NCBI GenBank assembly: GCA_963735455.1
Contig: CAVTKZ010000003.1
Coordinates: forward strand, 310,001-374,000
Source: Palsa-1033 sp963735455
Lineage (GTDB): Bacteria > Chloroflexota > Limnocylindria > Limnocylindrales > CSP1-4
Length of the DNA stretch: 64,000 nt
Direction: 5' to 3'
How positions within the stretch are numbered: position 1 is the stretch's first letter; each line of letters opens with the position of its first letter. Below the pieces are notes generated by a model. That model was not told the DNA's origin. It ran no database searches and saw only the letters and a program-made list of their open reading frames with translations. Shown here one piece after another: positions 8,328 through 16,702 of the stretch. The position numbers were made by a program, and so were the translations under genes.

Positions 8328-9131
8328 GTGAACCCCCCACTGCCCCAGGCCCGTCCGGCGGATCAGGCATCGCCATCCGGACGCCCGCGGGTGATCGTGG
8401 TGATGCCCGCCTACAACGCGGCCCAGACCCTCGAACGGACGTACTCCGACATCCCCTTCGACGTGGTCGATCACATCATCCTGGTCGACGACGTGTCCAA
8501 GGACGAGACGGTCGACGTGGCCCGCAACCTGGGTCTCCAGGTGGTGGTCCACCGCCAGAACCGGGGCTACGGCGGCAACCAGAAGACGTGCTACGACACG
8601 GCCCTCGCCGAGGGTGCCGAAGTGGTGGTCATGCTCCACCCTGACTACCAGTACGACGCCACCCGGATCCCCGAGCTGATCGCCCCGATCATTGCCGGCG
8701 AGAAGGACCTGATGCTCGGCAGCCGCTTCATGGGCAACCCCCTGGCCGGCGGCATGCCCCGCTGGAAGTACATCAGCAATCGCTTCCTGACCGGCGTCGA
8801 GAACCTCGTCTTCGGGCTCCACCTGTCCGAGTACCACACCGGCCTGCGGGCCTACAGCCGGGCCCTCCTCGAGGCGATCCCGTACGAGCTGAACAGCGAC
8901 GACTTCGTGTTCGACCAGGAGCTGATCGCCCAGGTCGTCGCGGCGCGCCGCTTCCGGATCGGCGAGATCGGGGTGCCCACCCGCTACTTCGAGGAGGCCA
9001 GCTCGGTCGGCTTCAAGCGCAGCGTGGTGTACGGGCTGTCGACCCTCGGGGTGGTCGTCCGCTACATGCTCCACGCCTCCCGGATCCGCCGCTCAGCCCA
9101 GCTGACCGCACGCCGCCCGACGACCGGCTGA
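8328..9131 (+). CDS. Family 2 glycosyltransferase (polyprenyl-phosphate sugar synthase-like)
   Basis: A 267-residue GT-A fold glycosyltransferase. After a Pro-rich N-terminus it has VIVVMPAYNAAQTLE (about residues 22-36), the nucleotide-binding ILVDDVSKDET, RNRGYGGNQKTCY, and the metal-binding region MLHPDYQYD in place of the common DADxQ motif. GSRFMGNPL and a C-terminal EIGVPTRYF follow. It closely resembles dolichol-phosphate mannose/glucose synthase-like enzymes that charge a lipid carrier on the cytoplasmic face. The adjacent divergent membrane protein and the flippase-like membrane protein downstream fit a lipid-linked sugar module. The GTG start is supported by the -10 box 8 nt upstream. 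Confidence 0.8.
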   Translation: MNPPLPQARPADQASPSGRPRVIVVMPAYNAAQTLERTYSDIPFDVVDHIILVDDVSKDETVDVARNLGLQVVVHRQNRGYGGNQKTCYDTALAEGAEVVVMLHPDYQYDATRIPELIAPIIAGEKDLMLGSRFMGNPLAGGMPRWKYISNRFLTGVENLVFGLHLSEYHTGLRAYSRALLEAIPYELNSDDFVFDQELIAQVVAARRFRIGEIGVPTRYFEEASSVGFKRSVVYGLSTLGVVVRYMLHASRIRRSAQLTARRPTTG

Positions 9132-9135
9132 GGGG

Positions 9136-10146
9136 GTGCGCGGCCGGACCGGACCGTTCCTGCGCGTCGGGATCGGCCTGGCGATCTCGATCTTCTCGAT
9201 CTGGTTCGTCCTGCGCGATGTTGACCTGGGCGAGGCCTGGGCGATCATCCAGACGGCCAGCCCGGCCTGGCTCGCCCTGGCCCTGCTGTGCATGTCGGGC
9301 GACATCGTGCTCCGGGCGGTGCGCTGGCAGCGCCTGATCCTGCCGATCCAGCGGGTCGGCTTCCTGCCGATCCTGGGCTACCTGCTCGTCGGCTACCTGG
9401 CCAACAACGTCCTGCCCGCGCGCCTCGGCGAGCTGGTCCGGAGCCACTACCTGGGCGACCGGGAACGGATCAGCCGGGCGTCGACGCTGGGCACGGTCGT
9501 CGTCGAGCGAGTCGTGGACATCGCGGTCCTGGTGGCGATCGCCGCGGTCGCGATCCTGGTCCTCAATGTCCGGGGCGTGGTTGCCAGCGCCGTCCTGGTC
9601 GGGCTGGCGGTGACCGGCCTGCTGGTGGTGGCCCTGGCGATCGGGATCGCCGCCCATCGGCTGCCCGGCGCGGCCCGTGCCGCGGCCCTCTTCGAGCGCT
9701 GGCCGAGCGCCGCCGGCGCGGCCCGCAAGCTGCGCGCCGGCCTGGCCGTGGCCGGCCGGCCGCGGACCCTGGCCGAGGCGCTGGCCCTGAGCGTGGCCGC
9801 CTGGGGCGCGACCGTGGTCGCCTTCGCCGCGATCGGCCAGGCGATCGGCCTCCATCTGCTGATCGGCGAGGCGTCGCTCCTGGCGGCCGGGATTGCCCTG
9901 GCGACCGCGATTCCGTCAGGACCCGGCTACCTGGGCACCTATGAGCTGGCGGCCGTGAAGATCGCCGAGGCGCTCGGTCGCTCGAGCGAGCAGGCCCTGG
10001 CCCTGGCCCTCCTGGCCCATGCCACGGTCCTCGTCCTGACCTCGGTGACCGGTGCGGGGGCCTTCCTGCGGCTGGGCTGGACGAGCAGCATCCACGAGGT
10101 CGAGGACGTCGTGAGCGGAGCCCCGGATCCCGACGTCACGCCCTGA
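9136..10146 (+). CDS. Flippase-like lysylphosphatidylglycerol-synthase transmembrane family protein
   Basis: A 336-residue polytopic membrane protein of the LPG_synthase_TM/UPF0104 family (the MprF-like flippase domain without the synthase domain). It has about eight hydrophobic segments. The family signature is VGYLANNVLPARLGELVRSHYLG (about residues 77-99), followed by STLGTVVVERVVDI. The conserved PSGPGYLGTYE loop appears at about residues 257-267. GTG start four bases after the GT2 stop, so the two are co-transcribed. A role in moving a lipid-linked sugar or lipid is inferred from the family and the neighbouring transferase. Confidence 0.8.
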   Translation: MRGRTGPFLRVGIGLAISIFSIWFVLRDVDLGEAWAIIQTASPAWLALALLCMSGDIVLRAVRWQRLILPIQRVGFLPILGYLLVGYLANNVLPARLGELVRSHYLGDRERISRASTLGTVVVERVVDIAVLVAIAAVAILVLNVRGVVASAVLVGLAVTGLLVVALAIGIAAHRLPGAARAAALFERWPSAAGAARKLRAGLAVAGRPRTLAEALALSVAAWGATVVAFAAIGQAIGLHLLIGEASLLAAGIALATAIPSGPGYLGTYELAAVKIAEALGRSSEQALALALLAHATVLVLTSVTGAGAFLRLGWTSSIHEVEDVVSGAPDPDVTP

Positions 10147-10154
10147 ATTCGAGA

Positions 10155-10178
10155 ACCCCCGGCGTGGTTGCCGGGGGT
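10155..10178. terminator. Bidirectional terminator hairpin
   Basis: A perfect 9-bp stem (ACCCCCGGC / GCCGGGGGT) with a 6-nt loop between two convergent genes: the flippase-like gene on the left and the betaine-binding protein gene on the right. No strong T-run on either side. Confidence 0.65.
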
Positions 10179-10200
10179 CCTGTGATCGACGAGGAGCGGG

Positions 10201-11187
10201 CTAGGGCAGGAGGCCCGCCGTGGTCAGCCAGTTCTTGGCCACCGTCGGAACGTCCTGCTGATTGACCGCGATGTCGACGCCGAGGGTCGTCAGGTCGGCC
10301 GTGGTCATCTTTGCCGAAACGGCGTTCAGGAGCGCCTCGAACGAGGCCGCATCGACCTTGGCGAGGTAATCGTTCCGGACGAGCGGAGCGATGTTCTCCG
10401 CCGGCTGGGTCTTGAGGTCGTCGGTCAGCTGGACGAATCCGAACTGGGCGATCGCCGGCTGGGTCGAGCACAGCTCGGCCACGTCGATCGCCTTGCCGTT
10501 GAGGGCCGTGGCCATCGGCACGTCACACGCATCCAGGGCGGTCCGCTGGGCCGGTGGATAGGTGATCCCGTACTTGACCAGCGCGCCCTTGCACACGTTG
10601 TTCGTGTCGCAGTCGGCCGGCAGGCCCCACTTGAGCTGGGTCTGGACGGCGGTCAGGTCGCTCATCTTCGTCAGGTTGAGCGTGGTCGAGGTGTCCTTGC
10701 GAACGACGAATGCGTTGCCATCCTGGGCCGGCGAGATGTTCAGGACGGTGATCCCACCGCCCTTGGTGTTGAGGATCGCCTGGAGAGCCGTCCGATTGGC
10801 GTCGCCATCGCCACTGTCCTTGGACGCGTCGTAGTAGGCGAGGCCAGAGCCGACGTACTCAGGGACCAGGTCCACGGCACCGCTCTCGAGGGCGGGTTCG
10901 CGGGCTTGCCGGGCGCCCAGCTTGAAGTGCCGATCGACCGTATAGCCGGCGTGCTCGAGCACCTGTGCGTAGATCTCCGCCATCAGGACGGACTCGTAGA
11001 AGTTGTCCGAGCCGATCTTGATCGTCGGCTTGGCTGCTGTGGATGCCGGCGCGCTCGACGCAGCGGCTGTTGCCGCGGTTGAGGGCGCGGCGACTGACGG
11101 CGCCGTTGTGCTGCCCCCACCCGACGAACAGGCGCTGAACAGCACCAGCATCGCCGCCCCGAGGACCAGCAAGCGGTTCATCCGCAT
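10201..11187 (-). CDS. Quaternary-amine ABC transporter substrate-binding lipoprotein (OpuC/OsmF type)
   Basis: A 328-residue extracytoplasmic binding protein of the OpuAC/OpuCC/OsmF fold for glycine betaine, choline, carnitine or similar osmolytes. The N-terminus has a lipoprotein signal with lipobox LFSAC, then a Ser/Ala/Thr linker and the conserved start IKIGSDNFYESVLMAEIYAQVLE. VPEYVGSGLAYY and NAFVVRKD follow. It is the last gene of the minus-strand importer operon (ATPase, two permeases, binding protein), 116 nt after the second permease. Its divergence from a methylated-amine catabolic operon suggests the ligand is a nutrient rather than only an osmoprotectant. Confidence 0.85.
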   Translation of the reverse strand: MRMNRLLVLGAAMLVLFSACSSGGGSTTAPSVAAPSTAATAAASSAPASTAAKPTIKIGSDNFYESVLMAEIYAQVLEHAGYTVDRHFKLGARQAREPALESGAVDLVPEYVGSGLAYYDASKDSGDGDANRTALQAILNTKGGGITVLNISPAQDGNAFVVRKDTSTTLNLTKMSDLTAVQTQLKWGLPADCDTNNVCKGALVKYGITYPPAQRTALDACDVPMATALNGKAIDVAELCSTQPAIAQFGFVQLTDDLKTQPAENIAPLVRNDYLAKVDAASFEALLNAVSAKMTTADLTTLGVDIAVNQQDVPTVAKNWLTTAGLLP

Positions 11188-11303
11188 GTTGGGTTTTCTC
11201 CTTCCTCCAGATCCGTTGTCATTGGTGCAGCAACGGTCCGCGTACCATACCAGCGCCCGGAAAACGCGCCTACTGAGCGGTTCGCTGGCTGGCCGATTCC
11301 GGA

Positions 11304-12047
11304 TCAGCTGGCGAGGACCGGGCCCGTTGCCGGCGTTCGCGGGTCGTCCTGGCCCGGCCGGTCGCCAAGGTCGCCCCGGATCGCCCGCGGAGTGATCGCG
11401 CGCTGGACCACGGCCAGGATGGCGTCGGCCCCGATCGCCAGGCCCGCGACGAGGATCACCCCGGCGAACAGCTGGTTCGGGTCGCCGGGATTGTGGAAGC
11501 CGTCGACGACGAAGCGCCCCAAGCCGCCGCCGCCCAGGATCGCCCCGATCGTCGCCGTCGCGATCACCTGGAGGGTCGCCGTCCGGAAGCCGCCGGCGAT
11601 GACCGGCGTGGCCAGCGGGACCTCGAGCCGGCCCAGGATCTGGGCCTCGCGGAGGCCCATCCCGCGGGCCGCCTCGACCAGGTCCCGATCGACCTCGCGG
11701 ATCCCGGCGTAGGTCGTGACCAGGATCGGCGGAATGGCCAGGATCGTCATCGCCAGGAACGTCGGGATCACGTTCAGGCCCAGGTCTGGGGAGAACTGCA
11801 GCGAGAACGGCAGGATGATGACGACGACCGCGTACGACGGGATCGCCCGGCCGATGTTGGCGATGTTGATCACGATGTTGGCGAAACGGCCGGTGTGCCC
11901 GATATACATCCCGATCGGCAGCCCGATCAGGGCCGCCGTCAGGAGCGACGCCCCGGACAGGGAGATGTGCTCGAACAGCCGATTCGGGATTCCCGAGTCG
12001 CCCGCCCAGTGGGTCGGATCCAGGAACCAGTTGATGAGCGCGGCCAT
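11304..12047 (-). CDS. Quaternary-amine ABC transporter permease 2
   Basis: A 247-residue MetI/ProW-type permease with about six hydrophobic segments. The cytoplasmic coupling loop EAARGMGLREAQILGRLEVPLATPVI (EAA motif, about residues 127-152) contacts the ATPase. GRAIPSYAVVV and the late GGLGRFVVDG motif are typical of OpuC/ProW family members. Its ATG overlaps the stop of the preceding permease (position 12047). The C-terminus after residue ~225 is a hydrophilic tail. Confidence 0.88.
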   Translation of the reverse strand: MAALINWFLDPTHWAGDSGIPNRLFEHISLSGASLLTAALIGLPIGMYIGHTGRFANIVINIANIGRAIPSYAVVVIILPFSLQFSPDLGLNVIPTFLAMTILAIPPILVTTYAGIREVDRDLVEAARGMGLREAQILGRLEVPLATPVIAGGFRTATLQVIATATIGAILGGGGLGRFVVDGFHNPGDPNQLFAGVILVAGLAIGADAILAVVQRAITPRAIRGDLGDRPGQDDPRTPATGPVLAS

Positions 12048-12721
12048 CAGCCGGCCCGACCCGGCGAGCGCGCCCAGGGCGTGATCAGTCGCTCCACCCG
12101 GATGAACACGAAATCGGCCCCAAAGGCGAGGACGATCGACAGGAACGCCCCGAGCAGGTATTTCGTCGGGAAGAAGAACTGGAGGCCCTCGGTGATCAGC
12201 TGGCCCAGGCCGCCGAAGGTGTCACCGCCGATGATCGAGGCGACCGTCGCCAGGCCGATCGCGGTCACCGTGGCCAGCCGCAAGCCGGTGATCATCATCG
12301 GTACCGCGAGCGGGAATTCGACCCGGATCAGGCGCTGGGTGCTGGTATAGCCCATCCCCTCGGCCGCTTCGAGGACGTCGGCCGGTACCCCGCGGAAGCC
12401 GGCCACGATGCTCCGGACGAGGATCAGCAAGGTGTAGCTCACGAGGGGAATCAGCGCCGAGACGAGTGACAGGCCGGTGATCGGGATCAGGACGGCGAAT
12501 GCGGCCAGGCTGGGGATCGTGTAGATGACCCCGGTCACCAGCGTGATCGGGCCATAGACGATGGGCTGGCGAACCGCCCAGATCGACAGGATCAGGGCGA
12601 TCACGAAGCCGATCGCCACCGGCAGGATCGTCAGCTCGAGGTGCTGGCCGATCCGCTCGGCGATCTCGCCGAGGTGGGCCCCGACCCAGCTGAAATCGAA
12701 GATCTGGGTGCCGGGCGGCAT
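12047..12721 (-). CDS. Quaternary-amine ABC transporter permease 1
   Basis: A 224-residue membrane permease of the OpuCB/OpuCD type, with the EAA coupling loop EAAEGMGYTSTQRLIRVEFPLAVPMM (about residues 117-142) and the TIPSLAAFAVLIP segment. The GGDTFGGLGQLITEG motif parallels the GGGLGRFVVDG of the second permease, consistent with a heterodimeric channel. It starts three bases after the ATPase gene and overlaps the next permease by one base. Confidence 0.88.
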   Translation of the reverse strand: MPPGTQIFDFSWVGAHLGEIAERIGQHLELTILPVAIGFVIALILSIWAVRQPIVYGPITLVTGVIYTIPSLAAFAVLIPITGLSLVSALIPLVSYTLLILVRSIVAGFRGVPADVLEAAEGMGYTSTQRLIRVEFPLAVPMMITGLRLATVTAIGLATVASIIGGDTFGGLGQLITEGLQFFFPTKYLLGAFLSIVLAFGADFVFIRVERLITPWARSPGRAG

Positions 12722-12724
12722 CGC

Positions 12725-13993
12725 CTAGTCCGCCGCGATCGAGGCCGGCCTGCCGTCGGCCGGGAGCTCGCCGCTCGAGAGCTCGTCGCCAGGGTCGGGC
12801 TCGGCCGGTGAATCGACGAGGTACGCCGGCGCCTTGTGGCCGGCGCGCATCCGCTCGGCGATCATGTCGACGGTCACCAGGCCCTGGACCGTCCCGTTCC
12901 GGTCGGTCACGATCCCGACCTGGACGTCCGCATCGAGGAGCATCGACAGGGCGTCCTTGAGCGTCGTTCGCTTGTTCAGGAAGGGCGACGTGGCGTTGGC
13001 CATCGCCGCGGTCAACGGCCCGCTCTCGGGCAGGTCCCGGGCGTCGACCCAGCCCAGCGGCCGGTTCGCCCCGTCGACGACCAGCACGAACCGGAACGAG
13101 GCGTCGAGGCCCTTCCGGCGAACCTCGCCGGCATCGGCGTCCAGTGCGGCGGTGTGGGCGGGCCGCAGGTCGAGGTCATCGACGCGGCTCAAGGCCAGGC
13201 GCTTCAGGCCGCGGTCGGCGCCGACGAACCGGGCGACGAACTCCGACGCGGGGCTGGCCAGCAGCTCTGCCGGGGTCCCGAACTGGGCGACCTTGCCGCC
13301 GAGCTGGAAGACAGCGACCAGGTCGCCCATCTTGATCGCCTCATCGATGTCGTGGGTCACGAACAGGATCGTCTTGGCCAGCTCCTCCTGGAGCCGCAGG
13401 AACTCGTCCTGGAGACGCTCCCGGACGATCGGGTCGACGGCGCCGAACGGTTCGTCCATGAGCATGATCGGCGGATCGGCGGCCAGGGCTCGCGCGACGC
13501 CGACTCGCTGGCGCTCGCCGCCCGACAGCTGGCTTGGGAAGCGCCGCGAATATTTCGCCGGATCGAGGCCGACCAGCCCAAGGAGCTCTTCGGAGCGGGA
13601 CTTGATCCGGGCCGCCGGCCAGCCCAGCAGCCGGGGCACCGTGCCCACGTTCTCGACGATCGTCTGGTGCGGGAAGAGGCCGGTCTGCTGGATCACGTAG
13701 CCGATCCCCCGCCTGAGCTCGGTCAGCTCGCGCTTCGCGGCGTCCTGGCCGTTGAGCAGGATCCGGCCGGAGGTCGGCTCGATCAACCGGTTGACCATCT
13801 TGAGCGAGGTGGTCTTGCCACAGCCCGACGGACCGACGAGGACGCAGATCTTGCCGGCCGGGATCGACAGCGACAGGTCGTTGACGGCACCCGGCGTGCC
13901 GGCCTTGGCGGCGGCCTTCGAGCTTGGCGCGCCGTAGGTCTTGCTGACGTGATCGAAGTCGACCGTGGCTGCTCGACCGGCGTTCGAGTCCAT
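12725..13993 (-). CDS. Quaternary-amine ABC transporter ATPase with tandem CBS domains
   Basis: A 422-residue ATPase of the OpuCA/ProV type that powers import. Walker A GPSGCGKTT (about residues 48-56), Q-loop VIQQTGLFPH, signature LSGGERQRVG, Walker B IMLMDEPFGAVD and the H-loop FVTHDIDE are all intact. Residues ~290-400 form a CBS pair, ionic-strength or nucleotide sensors in OpuA/OpuC ATPases. The start at 13993 has an AGGAGG ribosome-binding site about 12 nt upstream. The frame extends further upstream to 14326 but overlaps the divergent gene. A short acidic tail follows the CBS domains. Confidence 0.88.
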   Translation of the reverse strand: MDSNAGRAATVDFDHVSKTYGAPSSKAAAKAGTPGAVNDLSLSIPAGKICVLVGPSGCGKTTSLKMVNRLIEPTSGRILLNGQDAAKRELTELRRGIGYVIQQTGLFPHQTIVENVGTVPRLLGWPAARIKSRSEELLGLVGLDPAKYSRRFPSQLSGGERQRVGVARALAADPPIMLMDEPFGAVDPIVRERLQDEFLRLQEELAKTILFVTHDIDEAIKMGDLVAVFQLGGKVAQFGTPAELLASPASEFVARFVGADRGLKRLALSRVDDLDLRPAHTAALDADAGEVRRKGLDASFRFVLVVDGANRPLGWVDARDLPESGPLTAAMANATSPFLNKRTTLKDALSMLLDADVQVGIVTDRNGTVQGLVTVDMIAERMRAGHKAPAYLVDSPAEPDPGDELSSGELPADGRPASIAAD

Positions 13994-14013
13994 TGGCCTG
14001 GGAGCCTCCTGCA

Positions 14014-14025
14014 CGTTCCGGAACG
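14014..14025. promoter_or_regulatory. Candidate operator palindrome between importer and catabolic operons
   Basis: A perfect 12-bp palindrome, CGTTCCGGAACG, in the middle of the 72-bp region between the two divergent start codons (13993 and 14066). Its symmetry and central position fit a repressor or activator site controlling both operons. No regulator gene is adjacent, so the cognate protein is unknown. Confidence 0.4.
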
Positions 14026-14065
14026 ATAATCCAAGTCGCCTTCGATGCCAGCCAACTGTCGCACA

Positions 14066-15184
14066 ATGGCAGGCGTGAAGATCACCGGGATCAGCCTCGA
14101 CCGGCTCCTGCTGCCGCTCGATCCACCGTTTCCGGCCGCCTGGGACCCCGTCCCCCGTCGCTCGTTTGGCGCGACGATCGTGCGGGTCGAGACCGACGCC
14201 GGGCTGATCGGGCTGGGCTCGGGCGACACGATGACCGGCTTCGAGGCCTACGCCCACCTGTTCGTCGGCCAGGATCCGCGCCGGATCGGCCGGCACGTCC
14301 GGGTCCTCGAGACGATCGACTTCCATGCCGCCCGCTACTGGCCCCTCGAGGCCGCCCTGTGGGACATCCTCGGGCAGGCAACCGGGCTGCCGGTCGCGAC
14401 GCTGTTTGGCGGGGCTTCCGACGGCCTGCCGGTCTACGCATCATGCGGGTCCCTGCTGCCCGCCGCCGAGCGGGCCGAGATGGCGCTCCGAGCCCGGGAC
14501 GACGGCTTCAGCGGGCTCAAGATCCGGATCGATCCGCGCCGGCTCGAGGAGGGCCTGGCGGCCGTCGAGGCAACCCGCCGGGCCGTCGGTGAGTCGATGG
14601 CGATCATGGTCGACCTCAACCAGGGCTGGCGGATGGCCGGCGACGACTCCGCCTCGATCGACGTCGTCGAGGCGACAGCGATCTGCCGGCGCCTGGCCGA
14701 CTTCGGGGTCACCTGGGTCGAGGAGCCCCTTGACGGCAGCGACCTGCGCGGGCTGGGCGGCCTGCGGGCGGCGACGACCGGAGTCCGGATCGCCGGCGGC
14801 GAGATGACCCGGACGTTCACCGAGCTGCTCGCCGCGCTCGATGCGGACGCCTTCGACGTCTACCAGCCCGACGTCGTCCTGGCCGGCGGGCTGAGCCGGG
14901 CCCGGACAATTGCCGAGATCGCCCTTGCCCGGGGTCGCTGGTTCACCCCGCATACCTGGACCAACGGGCTGGGCCTGCTCGCCAACCTGCACGTGGTGGC
15001 CGGCGTCGGCGGCGGCCCGTTCCTCGAGTTCCCCTACGATCCGCCGGGCTGGACGCCGGAACGCCGCGATTTCATGCTGGCCGAGCCCATCCGGCCGGGA
15101 TCCGACGGGATCCTGCGGGTGCCCGAGCGAGCCGGCCTGGGCGCCGTCCTGGACGAGGCCGCGATCAAGCGGTTCCGGGCATGA
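14066..15184 (+). CDS. Mandelate racemase/muconate lactonizing enzyme family protein (enolase superfamily)
   Basis: A 372-residue enolase-superfamily enzyme that would abstract a proton alpha to a carboxylate. Numbered from ATG 14066: Lys152-x-Arg154 in LKIRID, metal ligands Asp183 (VDLNQGW), Glu220 (WVEEPL) and Glu246 (AGGEM), and an Asp269/His296 dyad (YQPDV, TPHTW). The His-Asp dyad and KxR pair place it in the MR subgroup (racemases/dehydratases), not the KxK/K MLE subgroup. It heads the methylated-amine operon, overlapping the aldehyde dehydrogenase by ATGA. Substrate is unknown: epimerisation or dehydration of a hydroxylated betaine or sugar-acid-like compound is possible. The exact start could also be GTG 14075 or ATG 14045. 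Confidence 0.8.
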   Translation: MAGVKITGISLDRLLLPLDPPFPAAWDPVPRRSFGATIVRVETDAGLIGLGSGDTMTGFEAYAHLFVGQDPRRIGRHVRVLETIDFHAARYWPLEAALWDILGQATGLPVATLFGGASDGLPVYASCGSLLPAAERAEMALRARDDGFSGLKIRIDPRRLEEGLAAVEATRRAVGESMAIMVDLNQGWRMAGDDSASIDVVEATAICRRLADFGVTWVEEPLDGSDLRGLGGLRAATTGVRIAGGEMTRTFTELLAALDADAFDVYQPDVVLAGGLSRARTIAEIALARGRWFTPHTWTNGLGLLANLHVVAGVGGGPFLEFPYDPPGWTPERRDFMLAEPIRPGSDGILRVPERAGLGAVLDEAAIKRFRA

Positions 15185-16695
15185 CCACCGCGGCGAAGAC
15201 GCTCTCCCTGGCCGACTGGCAGGCGCGGGCGGCGGCGATCCGGCCTCAAACCCAGGCGTTCATCGACGGGCGCTACGTGCCGGCCGCGTCGGGCCGGACC
15301 TTCCCGGACATCGGTCCGCGCGACGGCCGGCTGATCGCCGACGTGGCCGAGGGCGGCGGCGAGGATGTCGAGCGGGCCGTTCGGGCGGCTCGTCGGGCGT
15401 TCGACGACGGCCGCTGGAGCGACCAGGCGCCGATCGACCGGAAGCGCGTCCTGCTCCGCTTTGCCGAGCTGATCCGGGCCGACCTGGAGCACCTCGCCCT
15501 GCTCGAGGCGCTCGACGTTGGCAAGCCAATCCACGACACGTTGAGGGTCGACGTGCCGAGCTGCGCGACCACGATCCAGTGGTACGCCGAGACGATCGAC
15601 AAGGCCTACGGCCAGATCGGGCCGACAGGCCCTGCCGCGCTGTCGCTCGTGACTCGGGAGCCGATCGGTGTTGTCGCCGCGATCGTGCCCTGGAACTACC
15701 CCCTGATCATCAGCGCCTGGAAGATCGGGGCCGCCCTTGCCGCGGGCAACTCGGTCATCCTCAAGCCCGCCTCGCAGTCGCCCCTGTCGGCCCTCCGGCT
15801 CGCCGAGCTGGCATCGAGTGCGGGCCTGCCGGATGGCGTCCTGAACGTGGTTCCGGGGCCGGGCTCCGTGCTTGGCGATGCCCTGGCCCGCCACCCGGGC
15901 GTCGACAAGATCGCCTTCACCGGTTCGACCGACGTCGGCCGCTCGCTCCTCCGGGCCATCGGCGAGACCGACGTCAAGGCGATCACCCTCGAGCTGGGCG
16001 GCAAGAGCCCCCAGCTCGTCCTGGCCGACGTCGGCGACATCGAGGCCGCCGCTTCGGCGATCGGCTGGGGGATCTTCTACAACACCGGCCAGACCTGCAA
16101 CGCCGGCTCGCGGCTGGTCGTCCAGCGCTCCGTCCGGGCAGAGCTCGTCGAGCGGATCGCGGCCCTCGGGCTGACCCTCGCGCCGGGCGAGCCGCTCGAC
16201 CCGGCCACCCGGCTCGGGGCGATCGTCGACGAGCCCCAACTCGAGCGGGTCCTGGGCTACGTCGACCTGGGCCGGAGCGAGGGCGCCACGGTCGTCGCGG
16301 GCGGCGAACGGGCGCGCGTCGACAGCGGTGGCTACTTCGTCCCGCCGACGATCATCGATCGAGTCGACAACCGGATGCGGGTGGCCCGCGAGGAGATCTT
16401 CGGTCCAGTCCTGACCGTGATCGAGTTCGACACCGAGGAGGAAGGCCTCCAGATCGCCAACGACTCGCCCTTCGGGCTGGCGGCCGGCCTGTGGACCCGG
16501 GACGTCAAGCGCGCCCATCGCCTCGCCCGGCGGCTGCGCGCCGGAACGGTCTGGGTCAACACCTTCGACGCGTCCGACATCACCGTCCCGTTCGGGGGCT
16601 ACAAGCAGTCCGGCTTCGGTCGCGACAAGGGCCTCGAGGCCCTCGACGGCTACACGGTCGTGAAGACGACCTGGTTCGACCTGGCCGGCGAATAG
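15181..16695 (+). CDS. NAD(P)-dependent aldehyde dehydrogenase
   Basis: A 504-residue full-length class 1/2-type aldehyde dehydrogenase that oxidises an aldehyde to its acid. Catalytic Cys306 (NTGQTCNAG), general-base Glu271 (LELGGKSP), Asn171 (PWNYP) and the cofactor-binding FTGSTDVG loop are present. It most resembles the betaine-aldehyde/γ-aminobutyraldehyde group, though no residue fixes the substrate. Second in the methylated-amine operon, overlapping the racemase-family gene by ATGA and followed 7 nt later by the MttB-family gene. It could process the aldehyde made by the terminal Fe-alcohol dehydrogenase or by an amine oxidase step. Confidence 0.87.
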   Translation: MTTAAKTLSLADWQARAAAIRPQTQAFIDGRYVPAASGRTFPDIGPRDGRLIADVAEGGGEDVERAVRAARRAFDDGRWSDQAPIDRKRVLLRFAELIRADLEHLALLEALDVGKPIHDTLRVDVPSCATTIQWYAETIDKAYGQIGPTGPAALSLVTREPIGVVAAIVPWNYPLIISAWKIGAALAAGNSVILKPASQSPLSALRLAELASSAGLPDGVLNVVPGPGSVLGDALARHPGVDKIAFTGSTDVGRSLLRAIGETDVKAITLELGGKSPQLVLADVGDIEAAASAIGWGIFYNTGQTCNAGSRLVVQRSVRAELVERIAALGLTLAPGEPLDPATRLGAIVDEPQLERVLGYVDLGRSEGATVVAGGERARVDSGGYFVPPTIIDRVDNRMRVAREEIFGPVLTVIEFDTEEEGLQIANDSPFGLAAGLWTRDVKRAHRLARRLRAGTVWVNTFDASDITVPFGGYKQSGFGRDKGLEALDGYTVVKTTWFDLAGE

Positions 16696-16702
16696 GGACC
16701 CG

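Noticed and set aside
14066..15184. Hydroxyproline-betaine epimerase (HpbD)
   Set aside because: That enzyme belongs to the MLE subgroup with lysines on both sides of the active site. Here an Asp269-His296 dyad and KxR place it in the MR subgroup.
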